Assembly (NCBI RefSeq): GCF_019145355.1
Contig: NZ_JAHSTY010000002.1
Location: 1,240,001 to 1,304,000 of the forward strand
Length of the DNA stretch: 64,000 bases
DNA from: Pseudomonas azadiae
GTDB taxonomy: Bacteria; Pseudomonadota; Gammaproteobacteria; Pseudomonadales; Pseudomonadaceae
Direction of reading: 5' to 3'
Positions 45,929 to 56,014 of this stretch are shown one piece after another. Position 1 is the stretch's first letter. Each line of letters begins with the position of its first letter. A program made the translations under genes and the position numbers. The notes below the pieces were generated by a model. The model was not told the DNA's origin and did not search any database. It saw only the letters and a program-made list of their open reading frames with translations.

Positions 45929-47495
45929 AGGGAATGTGCGCCGCTGCCAGCAGTTCCTTGGTGTACGAATGCTGTGGCGCCTCAAACACCCGCTGGCTCG
46001 CGCCGCGCTCCACCACCTTGCCGTCCTTGATCACGATCATGTCATGGGCCATGGCCCGCACCACCGCCAGGTCATGGCTGATAAACAGATAGGTCAGGCC
46101 GTATTTATCCTGCAGCTCCCGCAGCAACCCCACCACCTGTTTCTGCACGGTGCGGTCGAGGGCCGAGGTGGGTTCGTCCAGCAGCATCAGCGCCGGCCTG
46201 AGCACCAGGGCGCGAGCAATGGCGATACGCTGGCGCTGGCCTCCGGAAAACTCATGGGGGTAGCGGTGCCGGCTGGCGGGGTCCAGGCCGACGTCCTTGA
46301 GCACCTGGATCACCTGCGCATCGCGCTCGGCCAGGCCGCACGGCGCGTGCACCTCCAGCCCTTCGCTGATGATCTGGGCCACGGTCATGCGCGGGCTGAG
46401 GCTGCCATAGGGATCCTGGAACACCACCTGCATCTGCTTGCGCCAGGGCCGCATCTGTTGGTTATTCAGCGGGTCGAGGGCTTCACCCTGGAAACGAATG
46501 CTGCCGCTGGAATCGAGCAACCGCAGGATTGCCTGGCCCAGGGTGGACTTGCCCGAACCGGACTCGCCGACAATCCCCAGGGTCTTGCCGCGCTGCACGC
46601 TGAGGCTGATGCCGTCCACCGCGCGCAGGTAGGTCTTGCGCCGAAACAGCCCGCCGCCGAGGGGGAATTGCACGCTCAGGTCGTGCACCTCCAGTACCGT
46701 CTCGCGCTCGTCACTGCAGAGTGCGTCGCCGGCGGGTTCGGCATCCAGTAACAGCCGGCTGTAAGGATGCTGTGGCGCGGTGAACAAGGTCTCGCAATCG
46801 GCCTGCTCGACGATTTCGCCGGCGCGCATCACGCACACGCGTTGGGCAATGCTGCGCACCAGGTTGAGGTCATGGCTGATCAGCAGCAGCGACATGCCCA
46901 GGCGTTGTTGCAAGGACTTGAGCAGCAGCAGGATCTTGCGCTGTATGGTTACATCCAGCGCGGTGGTGGGTTCGTCGGCAATCAGCAACTCCGGCTCGCA
47001 GGCCAGGGCCATGGCGATCATCACCCGCTGGCGCTGGCCGCCGGAGAGCTGATGGGGATAGGCCTTGAGCCGTTCCTCGGGTTTCTGGATGCCCACCAGG
47101 TCGAGCAGTTCAAGGATGCGCGCCTGCGCCGCCTTGCCGCCCAGGCCCTTGTGCAGCAGCAGGGTTTCGCCGATCTGCTTTTCGATGCTGTGCAGTGGGT
47201 TCAGTGAGGTCATCGGCTCCTGGAAGATCATCGCAATGCGGTTGCCGCGCAGTTTTTGCAGGGTGGCCGCCGACGCCCCGATCAGTTCCTGGCCGCGATA
47301 CTTCACCGAACCGCTGGTTTGCGTACCCGCCTCAGGCAGCAGTTGCAGGATCGAATGGGCTGTCACCGACTTGCCCGAACCCGACTCGCCCACCAGCGCC
47401 AGGCATTCGCCGGGGCGCACATCCAGGCTGAGGTTGCGGACCACTGTGTCGCCGCTGAAAGCGACACTGAGGTCGCGTATTTCGATGAGGTTCAT
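45924..47495 (-). CDS. yejF: YejF-like ABC transporter ATP-binding protein (two fused ATPase domains)
   Basis: This 523-residue tandem ATPase has two full sets of motifs: Walker [12 protein letters not shown] and [11 protein letters not shown], signatures LSGGQRQRV and FSGGQRQRI, and Walker [13 protein letters not shown] and [12 protein letters not shown]. It powers the YejABEF importer for oligopeptides and, in enterics, microcin C-type compounds. The spacing to yejE is 10 bases. Its C-terminal codons and stop fall in a REP element. Confidence 0.94.
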   Translation of the reverse strand: MNLIEIRDLSVAFSGDTVVRNLSLDVRPGECLALVGESGSGKSVTAHSILQLLPEAGTQTSGSVKYRGQELIGASAATLQKLRGNRIAMIFQEPMTSLNPLHSIEKQIGETLLLHKGLGGKAAQARILELLDLVGIQKPEERLKAYPHQLSGGQRQRVMIAMALACEPELLIADEPTTALDVTIQRKILLLLKSLQQRLGMSLLLISHDLNLVRSIAQRVCVMRAGEIVEQADCETLFTAPQHPYSRLLLDAEPAGDALCSDERETVLEVHDLSVQFPLGGGLFRRKTYLRAVDGISLSVQRGKTLGIVGESGSGKSTLGQAILRLLDSSGSIRFQGEALDPLNNQQMRPWRKQMQVVFQDPYGSLSPRMTVAQIISEGLEVHAPCGLAERDAQVIQVLKDVGLDPASRHRYPHEFSGGQRQRIAIARALVLRPALMLLDEPTSALDRTVQKQVVGLLRELQDKYGLTYLFISHDLAVVRAMAHDMIVIKDGKVVERGASQRVFEAPQHSYTKELLAAAHIPL

Positions 47496-47505
47496 ACGTA
47501 CTCAC

Positions 47506-48528
47506 TCACGAGCGGGGGTCGAAGGCATCACGCAACGCCTCGCCGATAAAGACCAGCAGCGACAGGATCAGCGCTAAGGTGAAAAACGCCGTCAGCCCCA
47601 GCCAGGGCGCTTGCAGGTTCTGCTTGCCCTGGGCGATCAGTTCGCCCAGCGACGCGCTGCCCGCCGGCATGCCAAAGCCGAGGAAATCCAGGGCGCTCAG
47701 GGTGGAGATCGCCCCGGTCAGGATAAACGGCAGGTAGCTCAGCGTCGCCGTCATGGCATTGGGCAGGATATGCCGACGAATGATCTTGCCGTCACCCAAG
47801 CCCAGCGCCCGTGCCGCCTTGACGTATTCCAGGTTGCGCCCGCGCAGGAACTCGGCGCGCACCACGTCCACCAGGGCCAGCCAGGAAAACAGCGCCATGA
47901 TCCCCAGCAGCCACCAGAAATTGGGCTCGACAAAGCCCGACAGGATGATCAGCAAGTACAGCACCGGCAACCCGGACCACACCTCCAGCACGCGCTGGCC
48001 GATCAAGTCCACCCAGCCGCCGTAATAACCCTGCAACGCACCGGCCGCGATGCCGATGGCCGCGCTGATCGCAGTGAGCGCCAAGGCAAACAGGATCGAC
48101 ACCCGCGCGCCAAAAATCACCCGCGCCAGCACATCCCGCGACTGATCGTCAGTACCCAGCCAGTTCACCGCCGAGGGCGGGCTCGGGGCGGGGCGGGTCA
48201 GTTCGTAGTTGGGGGTGTCGTCGCTGAACGGGATCGGCGGGAACAGCATCCAGCCGCCGTCCTGTTTGATCAGCTTTTGTACGTAGTCACTGCGGTAGTC
48301 GGCCTGGAACGGCAGCTGGCCGCCGAACTGTTGCTCGGTGTAGCGCTTGAACACCGGGAAATACAGCTCGTTCTTGAAACTCAGCACCAGCGGCTTGTCG
48401 TTGGCGATCAGCTCGCCGCCGAGGGTCAGCAGAAACAGGCCGATAAACAGCCACAGCGACCACCAGCCGCGACGGTTCTTTTTGAAGCGCTCGAAACGTC
48501 GACGCGCCACGGGAGACAGATCAAGCAT
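47506..48528 (-). CDS. yejE: YejE-like ABC transporter permease
   Basis: This 340-residue inner-membrane permease of the dipeptide/oligopeptide family has an N-terminal membrane segment (WWSLWLFIGLFLLTLGGELIAN) and a periplasmic loop with NWLGTDDQSRDVLARVIFGAR. The EAA loop is VKAARALGLGDGKIIRRHILPNAMTATLS. It overlaps yejB by one base. Confidence 0.94.
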   Translation of the reverse strand: MLDLSPVARRRFERFKKNRRGWWSLWLFIGLFLLTLGGELIANDKPLVLSFKNELYFPVFKRYTEQQFGGQLPFQADYRSDYVQKLIKQDGGWMLFPPIPFSDDTPNYELTRPAPSPPSAVNWLGTDDQSRDVLARVIFGARVSILFALALTAISAAIGIAAGALQGYYGGWVDLIGQRVLEVWSGLPVLYLLIILSGFVEPNFWWLLGIMALFSWLALVDVVRAEFLRGRNLEYVKAARALGLGDGKIIRRHILPNAMTATLSYLPFILTGAISTLSALDFLGFGMPAGSASLGELIAQGKQNLQAPWLGLTAFFTLALILSLLVFIGEALRDAFDPRS

Positions 48529-49589
48529 CAGGCGTTCCTCGCGGCGAAGTCGATACGCGGGTCCACCAGGGTGTAGCAGAGGTCACCGATCAGTTTTATC
48601 AAGAGGCCGAACAAGGTGAAGATAAACAACGAACCGAACACCACCGGGTAATCGCGCGATACCGCTGCTTCGTAGCTCATGCGGCCCAGGCCGTCGAGGG
48701 AGAAGATCACCTCGATCAACAAGGAGCCTGCAAAGAACACGCTGATGAACGCCTGGGGAATCCCCGAGATCACCAGCAGCATGGCGTTGCGGAACACATG
48801 GCCGTAGAGTACGCGCCGCTCGCTCAAGCCCTTGGCACGCGCAGTCACCACATATTGGCGCGTAATTTCATTGAGGAACGAGTTTTTGGTGAGGATGGTC
48901 AGCGTGGCGAACCCGCCGATGACCAGCGACGTCACCGGCAATACCAGGTGCCAGAAATAATCGGCGACCTTGCCAATCGTGCTCAATTCTTCGAAGTTTT
49001 CCGACACCAGCCCGCGCACCGGGAACCAGTTCAGCGAAGTGCCCCCGGCAAATACCACGATCAGGAACATTGCGAACAGAAACGCCGGCATCGCATAGCC
49101 GATGACAATGGCGGTGCTGCTCCACACGTCAAAGCTGCTGCCGTGGCGCACCGCCTTGCGAATCCCCAGGGGGATCGACACCAGGTAGGTGATCAGCGTC
49201 GCCCACAGGCCGAGGGAAATGGTCACCGGCATTTTTTCCAGAATCAGGTCAATCACCGTCTTGCCGCGAAAGAAACTGTTGCCGAAATCCAACTGCGCAT
49301 AACTCTTGAGCATCAGCCACAGGCGTTCCGGCGCGGGCTTGTCGAAGCCGTATTGTTTCTCGATGTCCGCTATCAACTTCGGGTCCAGGCCACGGCTGGC
49401 GCGGGAGCCGCTGCTGACACCTTCGCCGGACGAGCCACCGACGCCACCGCCGCCGATGCCTTGCAAATGCGCGATGGCTTGTTCCACCGGGCCACCGGGG
49501 GCGGCCTGCACAATCACGAAATTCACCAGCAGGATGATCACCAGCGTCGGGATGATCAGCAGCAGGCGCCGCACGATATAGGCAAACAT
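48528..49589 (-). CDS. yejB: YejB-like ABC transporter permease
   Basis: This 353-residue DppB-type permease has an N-terminal membrane segment ([29 protein letters not shown]) and the EAA loop [32 protein letters not shown] glycine/serine-rich insertion near residues 45-70 ([18 protein letters not shown]) looks like a flexible loop. It overlaps both yejA and yejE by one base. Confidence 0.94.
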   Translation of the reverse strand: MFAYIVRRLLLIIPTLVIILLVNFVIVQAAPGGPVEQAIAHLQGIGGGGVGGSSGEGVSSGSRASRGLDPKLIADIEKQYGFDKPAPERLWLMLKSYAQLDFGNSFFRGKTVIDLILEKMPVTISLGLWATLITYLVSIPLGIRKAVRHGSSFDVWSSTAIVIGYAMPAFLFAMFLIVVFAGGTSLNWFPVRGLVSENFEELSTIGKVADYFWHLVLPVTSLVIGGFATLTILTKNSFLNEITRQYVVTARAKGLSERRVLYGHVFRNAMLLVISGIPQAFISVFFAGSLLIEVIFSLDGLGRMSYEAAVSRDYPVVFGSLFIFTLFGLLIKLIGDLCYTLVDPRIDFAARNA

Positions 49590-51448
49590 CAGCGCGCCCC
49601 TCCGCGTTTTTTCAACTCAGCGTTCATTTGCTCGGTGGTCAGTGGCGTGGGGCTGATTTCCCACCAGGTTTCCAGGGCTTCGTCGTTCTTGGCCTCGATG
49701 ACCGGGCGGCCGAAGCGGTTCCACCACGCGGCAGAGGTGCCGGGCGGGTAGTAATTGGGGATCCACAGGTAATTCCATTGCAGTACCCGGTCCAGCGCGT
49801 GGGCATAGGTGAGCATCTGCGCCTGGGTGTCGGCCTTGACCAGGCCCTTGATCAGCGTGTCCACGGCCGGGTCTTTGAGCACCGCGTAGTTGTTGGCGCC
49901 TGGATCGTAGGCCGCCGCTGAGCCGAAATAGTTGTACAGCTCCATGCCCGGTGAGGTGGTGACAGGGAAGCCGATGACGATCATGTCGTAGTCTCGGGAC
50001 ATGATCCGATTGACGTACTGCGAGGAGTCGATACGCCGGATATTCAAGGTGATGCCGATCTGCGCCAGGTTGCGTTTGTAGGGTAACAGCAGGCGTTCCA
50101 GGCCGTTCTGAGTGTTGAGGAAGGTGAACTCCAGCGGCTTGCCTTCGGCATTGACCAGTTTGTCGCCGTCCGGTTTCCAGCCGGCTTCCTCCAGCAGGGC
50201 CAGGGCTTGCAGTTGCTTGTCGCGGATCATGCCGCTGCCATCGGTGACCGGGGCCTTGAACACCTGGGTGAAGACCTCGTCGGGCACCTGGCCGCGCAAG
50301 GGTTCAAGGATCGCCAGTTCCTCCTTGGTCGGCGGTTGACTGGCAGCCAGCGGGCTATTGGAGAAGAAGCTCTGCTGGCGGATGTACATATTGCGCATCA
50401 TCTGCCGGTTGGCCCATTCGAAATCCCACAGCATCGCCAGTGCCTGGCGCACGCGGCGGTCCTTGAACATCGGGTTTTGCACGTTGAATACATAACCCTG
50501 GGCCGGTTGCGGCATCTCCTTGGCCAAGTGCGCGCGTTGCAGACGGCCGTCGTCCAGGGCCGGGCCGTTGTACCCGATGGAGTAGCCGGTGGCGGAAAAT
50601 TCGCGGTTGAAATCATAGGCGCCGCCACGCAACACCTGGCGGGCCACTTCGGTGTCGCCGAAATATTCCAGGCTCAGGTGATCGAAGTTGTACAGGCCGC
50701 GGCTGACCGGCAAGTCCTTGCCCCACCAGTTCGGGTCGCGGGTAAAGGTGATGGTGCTGCCGGAGTCGATCTTGCTGACGGTGTAGGGCCCGCTGCCCAG
50801 TGGCGCTTCATAGCCGCCGCCATTGGCGAAGTCGCGGGTCTTCCACCAATGTTCCGGGAAGACGGGCAGGGTGGCGATGTCCAAGGGCAGGGTGCGATTT
50901 TCATCGCTGGAGAAATCGAAGCGTACCTGGCGCTCACCTTCGACTTCGACCTGCTTGACGTCGGCGAACAAGGTGCGAAAGCGCAGGCTGCCTTGGGTCA
51001 TCAGCAGGTCGAAGCTGTAGCGCACGTCTTCGGCGGTGATCGGCTTGCCGTCGGCAAACCGGGCCTTGGGGTTGAGGAAAAAACGCAGCGACAGGCCGTC
51101 ACCGGCGCGCTCCATCTGTTCGGCGACCAGGCCGTAAACGGTGTAGGGCTCGTCCAGTGAACGCTGGGCCAGCGGCGCGTACACCCAACCGTCAACCTGG
51201 GAGACGCCGATGCCCTTGTCGATATACGGCAGCACATGGTCGAAGCGCCCGATCTCGATGGCCGAGCGGCGCAGGCTGCCGCCCTTGGGGGCATCGGGGT
51301 TGGCGTAGTCGAAATGGGTGAAGCCTGTGGCGTACTTGGCCGGTTCGCCGTACACCGTCAGATACGGTTGCGGCGCCGCGATCACCGCAGTGCTGGCCAG
51401 CAGCAGGGCCAGGCTCGAACTTAGTAGAGAGGAAAAAGCCAATCGCAT
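49589..51448 (-). CDS. yejA: YejA-like periplasmic peptide-binding protein
   Basis: This 619-residue family-5 extracellular solute-binding protein has a signal peptide ending [10 protein letters not shown]. Typical motifs include [37 protein letters not shown] and [20 protein letters not shown]. It captures peptides for the YejBEF importer. It is the first gene of the operon, with one-base overlap to yejB. Confidence 0.94.
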   Translation of the reverse strand: MRLAFSSLLSSSLALLLASTAVIAAPQPYLTVYGEPAKYATGFTHFDYANPDAPKGGSLRRSAIEIGRFDHVLPYIDKGIGVSQVDGWVYAPLAQRSLDEPYTVYGLVAEQMERAGDGLSLRFFLNPKARFADGKPITAEDVRYSFDLLMTQGSLRFRTLFADVKQVEVEGERQVRFDFSSDENRTLPLDIATLPVFPEHWWKTRDFANGGGYEAPLGSGPYTVSKIDSGSTITFTRDPNWWGKDLPVSRGLYNFDHLSLEYFGDTEVARQVLRGGAYDFNREFSATGYSIGYNGPALDDGRLQRAHLAKEMPQPAQGYVFNVQNPMFKDRRVRQALAMLWDFEWANRQMMRNMYIRQQSFFSNSPLAASQPPTKEELAILEPLRGQVPDEVFTQVFKAPVTDGSGMIRDKQLQALALLEEAGWKPDGDKLVNAEGKPLEFTFLNTQNGLERLLLPYKRNLAQIGITLNIRRIDSSQYVNRIMSRDYDMIVIGFPVTTSPGMELYNYFGSAAAYDPGANNYAVLKDPAVDTLIKGLVKADTQAQMLTYAHALDRVLQWNYLWIPNYYPPGTSAAWWNRFGRPVIEAKNDEALETWWEISPTPLTTEQMNAELKKRGGAR

Positions 51449-51525
51449 TGTCAGCCTTGAACGCCGTGTGAATAGGAAAAGGGATTTGTACGCTAACGGC
51501 AGCAGCGTCGCCAGTCATCACATGC

Positions 51526-51555
51526 ACAACGGCCCACCAGAAGGCGGGCCGTTGT
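51526..51555 (-). terminator. Hairpin downstream of the second parvulin gene
   Basis: ACAACGGCCC (51526-51535) pairs with GGGCCGTTGT (51546-51555) around a 10-base loop. It lies 24 bases after the parvulin stop and before the yejA start. A U tract is weak, so it may only stabilise the mRNA end. Confidence 0.5.
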
Positions 51556-51578
51556 TTATCGCATCAGCGCAGACGGGA

Positions 51579-51860
51579 TCAGTCCTGGCGGCTGGTGACT
51601 TCCAGCAGGTGGTAGCCGAACTGGGTTTTCACCGGGCCTTGCACAGTGTTGACCGGGGCGCTGAAGACGACGGTGTCGAATTCCTTGACCATCTGGCCTG
51701 GACCGAACGAACCCAGGTTGCCGCCATCGCGGCTGGAAGGGCAGCTGGAGTTGGCTTTGGCGATTTCTGCGAAATCGGCGCCGCCTTCGATCTGGGCCTT
51801 GAGTTCGTTGCACTTGTCTTCAGTGGAAACGAGGATGTGACGGGCGGTGGCTTTGGCCAT
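51579..51860 (-). CDS. Parvulin-type peptidyl-prolyl isomerase (second copy)
   Basis: This 93-residue single-domain parvulin has the motifs ARHILVSTEDKCNELKAQI, SSCPSSRDGGNLGSFGPGQMV and TQFGYHLLEV. It catalyses proline isomerisation and is a paralogue of the protein at 37010-37285. GGAG precedes the ATG. It stands alone with a hairpin behind it. Confidence 0.93.
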   Translation of the reverse strand: MAKATARHILVSTEDKCNELKAQIEGGADFAEIAKANSSCPSSRDGGNLGSFGPGQMVKEFDTVVFSAPVNTVQGPVKTQFGYHLLEVTSRQD

Positions 51861-51958
51861 GGGGAGTAACTCCTTGAATGAAAAAGGGTGAGCCTACCGG
51901 ATTCAGGCGGTTATTTCCTGGCAAAGTTCCTGCCGATTGCCGAGCGGTTCGGGTTGAG

Positions 51959-52453
51959 TCAAGGCAGGACGATATAGTCGTTCTGCTGGATGATCGGTCG
52001 GTGCGGGCCCTGTACAAGGTGGATATAGCGTCCGTCCACCCGGTCGATGGGCAGGCAATCGTCGATGTCCAGCACACCGTCGGTGTGGGCCTGGGACCAT
52101 TGGCGCAGCATCTGTTGCTTGCCCTTGCTCGCGGCCTCCTTTTTATTGCGCGCGACCACCAGCAGGTAACGGTGGGCCTCGCCAAAGCTGTTGGCTTCAT
52201 AGCCGCCGAGGTTGATGAAATACAGGTGGTGCGCGCCGGCAGCAGGTGCCAGGTGGCTGAGTTCGACTGTCCAACCGTCGACACCCTCCACGGCCATCCA
52301 CGAATCAATATGCACGCCCTTGGGGCTGCCGAACCAGTCGGCGCGTAATTGCGGGTAGGTCGATTCAAGCGTGTCCGCCACAGCGAACACCACATCGTGA
52401 ACTTCAATTTTTGCCCGTGGGTGCTTGCCCCCGAGCATCACGACAAACAGCAT
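51959..52453 (-). CDS. DUF1543 protein
   Basis: This 164-residue cytoplasmic protein starts MLFVVMLGGKHPRAKIEVHDVVF and contains AHHLYFINLGGYEANSFGEAHRY. Both patterns fit DUF1543, a family of two related halves with unknown function. ATG 52453 was chosen because the family begins at MLFVVMLGG. It is divergent from the aldo/keto reductase. Confidence 0.8.
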   Translation of the reverse strand: MLFVVMLGGKHPRAKIEVHDVVFAVADTLESTYPQLRADWFGSPKGVHIDSWMAVEGVDGWTVELSHLAPAAGAHHLYFINLGGYEANSFGEAHRYLLVVARNKKEAASKGKQQMLRQWSQAHTDGVLDIDDCLPIDRVDGRYIHLVQGPHRPIIQQNDYIVLP

Positions 52454-52559
52454 TGCAGGTTCTTCCTGGCGACTTGGCAAAGCGTAACCATACTGCGATT
52501 GAACCCTTTTGTCCGGTCAGTGCCACACTGTTAATCCGCGAACTCATCAGGAGGTTGTC

Positions 52560-53381
52560 ATGCGTACCATTGATCTGGCGGGCGTTCCCGTTCCTGTCAT
52601 CGGCCAGGGAACCTGGCGCATGGGCGAAAACCCCGACCGGCACCGTGCCGAGGTGGCGGCACTTCAACTGGGCATCGACGAGGGCATGACCCTGATCGAT
52701 ACCGCCGAAATGTATGGTGAGGGCGGCGCCGAGACCGTTGTCGGCGAGGCCATTCGCGGCAGGCGCGACCAGGTGTTCCTGGTCAGCAAGGTCTACCCGC
52801 ACAATGCCAGCCAGCAGGGCGTGCCTCGTGCGTGTGAAGCCAGCCTCAAGCGCTTGGGTACGGACTGTATTGATCTTTATCTGTTGCACTGGCGCGGCCA
52901 ATACCCCCTTGAAGAAACCGTCGAAGCGTTCGAGCGCCTGCGCGAAGCCGGCAAAATCGGCCGCTGGGGCGTCTCCAATTTCGATGTCGCCGACCTGCAG
53001 GAACTCGCATCCCCGGCCTGCGCCACCAACCAGGTGCTCTACAACATCGAAGAGCGCGGCATCGAATTCGACCTGCTGCCCTGGTGGCAACAGCACCACT
53101 TGCCCTTGATGGCCTACTGCCCGATCGCCCAGGGCGGTGAGCTGCTGTCCAGCCCGACCCTCAAGCAGATCGCCCATCGCCACGCGGTCACACCCGCCCA
53201 GGTTGCCCTGGCCTGGGTGTTGCGCCAGGACGGTGTGATCGCCATTCCGAAGGCGGTCACCCCGGAGCATGTGCGACTCAACGCAGCCGCTGCCAAGGTG
53301 GTGCTGGATGAACACGACCTGGACGCCATCGATCGCGTGTTCGGCGCACCCAAGCGCAAGCATCCGCTGGCGATGGTGTAA
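52560..53381 (+). CDS. Aldo/keto reductase
   Basis: This 273-residue NADPH-dependent oxidoreductase of the aldo/keto reductase superfamily carries the catalytic set Asp and Tyr (LIDTAEMYGEGGAE), Lys (FLVSKVYPHNA) and His (YLLHWRG). The C-terminal AIPKAVTPEHVRLNAAA segment binds the cofactor. AGGAGG lies 6 bases before the ATG. The substrate is unknown. Confidence 0.93.
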   Translation: MRTIDLAGVPVPVIGQGTWRMGENPDRHRAEVAALQLGIDEGMTLIDTAEMYGEGGAETVVGEAIRGRRDQVFLVSKVYPHNASQQGVPRACEASLKRLGTDCIDLYLLHWRGQYPLEETVEAFERLREAGKIGRWGVSNFDVADLQELASPACATNQVLYNIEERGIEFDLLPWWQQHHLPLMAYCPIAQGGELLSSPTLKQIAHRHAVTPAQVALAWVLRQDGVIAIPKAVTPEHVRLNAAAAKVVLDEHDLDAIDRVFGAPKRKHPLAMV

Positions 53382-53392
53382 GCCAGCCGATA

Positions 53393-53420
53393 GAGGCGGC
53401 GCCCTCCCTGGCGCCGCCTC
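53393..53420. terminator. Terminator hairpin between aldo/keto reductase and hcp
   Basis: GAGGCGGCGCC (53393-53403) pairs perfectly with GGCGCCGCCTC (53410-53420) around a 6-base loop. It lies between two convergent genes and can serve both, though neither side has a long U tract. Confidence 0.7.
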
Positions 53421-53434
53421 TGCGTCAGTCCGGC

Positions 53435-53950
53435 TTAACCCGCAACCGGGCTGCGCCAGTCATCCGACCCGGAAGTACCGGACACTTCGTGGGTCCACAC
53501 AATCTTGCGATAAGTGAAGTACACATCTTCCAAATGAGTGAAGTGGGCGTTGTCCGGGTCCTGGCAATGGGGCATGCGTGACTGGATGTCCACGATGGTT
53601 GCCCCCTCCAGCTCAATGGTGAAGTAATGCTCCTGGGTGCCGGCCGAGGAGGTACGCAGCCATTCGAGCCGGCACTTGACCTCCTCGCCGCTGGTCAGTG
53701 CGCTGAACAGCAAAGGCGACGACTTATCGAAGACCTTGCTGATCATCAGGGGCTTATGAACCCTCTGGCCTGTCGGCTGGCCCGATTGCGGGTCGCGCGG
53801 AATGATCACCTGATGAGAAAAGGCCTGGACCAGGATCTGGTCCTCATGGCCTTCCTGATAGATGTTACCTACCGAGTCCTGGGTAAACGTACCTGCCGTA
53901 ATCAAACCTTGTTTGACACCGGTGATGGAGAGATACGCGGGTGTTGGCAT
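53435..53950 (-). CDS. hcp: Hcp, type VI secretion tube protein
   Basis: This 171-residue Hcp-family protein forms the hexameric rings of the T6SS inner tube. Family stretches are PAYLSITGVKQGLITAGTFTQ, HKPLMISKVFDKSSPLLFSAL and AHFTHLEDVYFTYRKIVWTHE. ATG 53950 is supported by AAGGAAA and by the start of family similarity; 40 upstream codons in frame are not conserved-looking. It is divergent from tssA with 480 bases between them. A near-consensus sigma-54 site lies 70-85 bases upstream. Confidence 0.95.
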   Translation of the reverse strand: MPTPAYLSITGVKQGLITAGTFTQDSVGNIYQEGHEDQILVQAFSHQVIIPRDPQSGQPTGQRVHKPLMISKVFDKSSPLLFSALTSGEEVKCRLEWLRTSSAGTQEHYFTIELEGATIVDIQSRMPHCQDPDNAHFTHLEDVYFTYRKIVWTHEVSGTSGSDDWRSPVAG

Positions 53951-54428
53951 GACGGGTTTCCTTGTCTGATTGATGAGGTAGTTCCAACCGGTCATTGGGC
54001 CGGCTGGAGAATGACCTATAACAAGAAACGTGCCTGAAAGCGCGTCGGCCAATAAAGGCAGGGGTGTCACGTTATATAAGTACTGCTTGCTCAGGCGGAG
54101 CGAAGTATTTAGCGGGTTTAATTGTTATTTGTTTGCGCATTAGTGCGCATTTAGTTGCTCGTGTCGATGGTTGTGCAAACATTGGGGCTGGCCGTAGGGT
54201 CTCGTATCTGCGGCAGATTGGATGCGCAAAATCATGCGCACTCTCGCATTCAGCGCATTTGTAGGAAAAGGATTAAGTGTCGTTCCGTCGCTTGCTGAAT
54301 ATTTTAGGCGTGACTAAGGTTCGTGAGCTTTGCGCAGATTTCCGGCAAAGGGTGGTTGGCGTTCTGATGCGCAGTTTAAAAGCGCTTAGTTGGCCTTTTC
54401 TGTCATGACGAGTTGCGTGCGGTATCAA
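53951..54428. promoter_or_regulatory. hcp-tssA divergent control region with six TGCGCA palindromes
   Basis: This stretch is clearly AT-richer than its surroundings and has no supported gene. TGCGCA, itself a palindrome, starts at 54134, 54144, 54223, 54235, 54331 and 54368. Two of the pairs are 10 and 12 bases apart. In 480 bases of this composition far fewer than one copy would be expected. The promoters of hcp and tssA must lie here. Confidence 0.55.
54015..54035 (-). promoter_or_regulatory. Possible sigma-54 promoter of hcp
   Basis: The minus strand reads AGGCACGTTTCTTGTTATAG. This matches TGGCACG-N4-TTG at the -24 element, but the -12 dinucleotide is GT instead of GC. It is about 70 bases before the hcp ATG. 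Sigma-54 control of hcp genes is known in other T6SS, and a likely sigma-54 activator gene ends this cluster. Confidence 0.4.
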
Positions 54429-55982
54429 ATGGCTTATTCGGGCAAACTTTGTGATTATTACCTTGAAGTTGCACGTTCACCCTGCACGCAAACAGGCTTT
54501 GCGGGCAGCGATGTGCGCTTTTCGAGTGAATATGAAGCGCTGGAATGCGAGTTGGCCAAGGCGCAATCGATTCATGGTGGCGGCCAGCCCGACTGGCAGA
54601 AGGTCCTGGAAACCAGCGTGATCCTGCTACACCAGCAATCCAAGGATCTCAAGGTCGCCGTCTGGCTGACCTGGGCGTTGCACCAGTGCGAATCCTATCC
54701 GGGCTTGCTGGCCGGGCTCGGGTTATTGCGCTATCTCTGCGAACATCATTGGGCGGTGGTCTACCCGGAAAAACCGCGTACCCGTGGCGCGGCATTCGGC
54801 TGGTTGGTGCTGCGCCTTGAACCTTTGTTTACACAAGGCCTGCCGCTGCAGAACCAGCAACCTTTATTCCGCGCCGTGCTTGAGCATCTCACGTGCCTCG
54901 ATGAGCTATGGGCCAAGCACTTGGGGAGCGACGCGCCATTGCTGCTGCCGATGCGCAGGCAATTGGCCCGGAGGCTGGAGCAGGCTGCGCAGGACGCCCC
55001 CCCAGCGGCGGGATTGAGCGGCGTCATGGCCCACGTCAAGCAGGCTACCGGCCAGTTGCTGAAACCCGAAGCGGTGGTGAACAACGAAAAAGACGCGCAC
55101 AAGCTGCTGCGCACCTTGCAGGAACAGGCCCGTTCGTTGTGTGCCTGGTGGCTACGCCAGAACGCTACTGACGCGCGCGCCTTGCGCCTGAATCGAACAT
55201 TGACCTGGCTGGCGCTGGCCAGTTATCCGGACGCCGACAACCAACGGGTCACAGCCTTGCGCGGGCCTGCACCCGACAAGCTCAAGCGTTATCAGGAGCG
55301 CTTTGCCCAGGGCCATTACGCCGACCTGGTGCTTGAGCTGGAGGCCAGCCTCGCCGGTGCGATGTTCTGGTTCGACGGGTTGCGCATGCTCTGGCAATGC
55401 CTGGAGGCCTTGCAGGCCGCCCAGGCCATGACCGAGCTGGAAGTGACCTTCGCCCTGTTGTTGCAACGCCTGCCGGACCTGCCGGCGTTTCACTTCCATG
55501 ACGGCGTCCCGTTTGCCGACGCCGCCACGCGCGACTGGATCACGCTGCAGGTTGCCCGCCACCTGCAAGTGCCCGAAGTAACCGCCGTGGTGGTCGATGC
55601 CGAAGCCGCGCCCTGGGAGGTCGCCTTGCAAGCGGTAGCCCCGCGGTTGCGAAAGGACGGACTCAAGGCCGCCATTCATGAACTCAAGCAAGGCATGTAC
55701 ACGGCGCACAGCGATCGTGCGCGTTTTCATTGGCGGCTGGCCCTGGCGCGCTTGTGTGTGCAGGCCGGCAAGCATGAGCTGGCGAAGATTCAACTTGAAC
55801 ACCTGGACCATGAACTGCAACGCACCGGCCTGGAACGCTGGGAGCCGGAGCTGGCCCTCCAGGTCATTCAGCTTCTGTATCGCTGTTGCGATGTATTGCC
55901 GCAAAACCATGCCGTGCGCGAGCGCAAGGAAGACACCCATCGCAGGCTGTGCCTCTTCGATCTTGAAGCGGCACTTGAATAG
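54429..55982 (+). CDS. tssA: TssA, type VI secretion baseplate/sheath cap protein
   Basis: This 517-residue protein has an ImpA-type N-terminal domain (about residues 1-160, MAYSGKLCDYYLEVARSP, FSSEYEALECELAKAQS, PGLLAGLGLLRYLCEHHWAVVYPE) and a VasJ-like C-terminal part. TssA coordinates baseplate assembly and sheath extension. ATG 54429 was chosen by family pattern, although the ribosome site is weak; ATG 54405 is in frame upstream. It is the first gene of the long T6SS operon. Confidence 0.9.
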   Translation: MAYSGKLCDYYLEVARSPCTQTGFAGSDVRFSSEYEALECELAKAQSIHGGGQPDWQKVLETSVILLHQQSKDLKVAVWLTWALHQCESYPGLLAGLGLLRYLCEHHWAVVYPEKPRTRGAAFGWLVLRLEPLFTQGLPLQNQQPLFRAVLEHLTCLDELWAKHLGSDAPLLLPMRRQLARRLEQAAQDAPPAAGLSGVMAHVKQATGQLLKPEAVVNNEKDAHKLLRTLQEQARSLCAWWLRQNATDARALRLNRTLTWLALASYPDADNQRVTALRGPAPDKLKRYQERFAQGHYADLVLELEASLAGAMFWFDGLRMLWQCLEALQAAQAMTELEVTFALLLQRLPDLPAFHFHDGVPFADAATRDWITLQVARHLQVPEVTAVVVDAEAAPWEVALQAVAPRLRKDGLKAAIHELKQGMYTAHSDRARFHWRLALARLCVQAGKHELAKIQLEHLDHELQRTGLERWEPELALQVIQLLYRCCDVLPQNHAVRERKEDTHRRLCLFDLEAALE

Positions 55983-56014
55983 GCTTTCGGGCCACTTGAA
56001 AACGGAGATGCACC

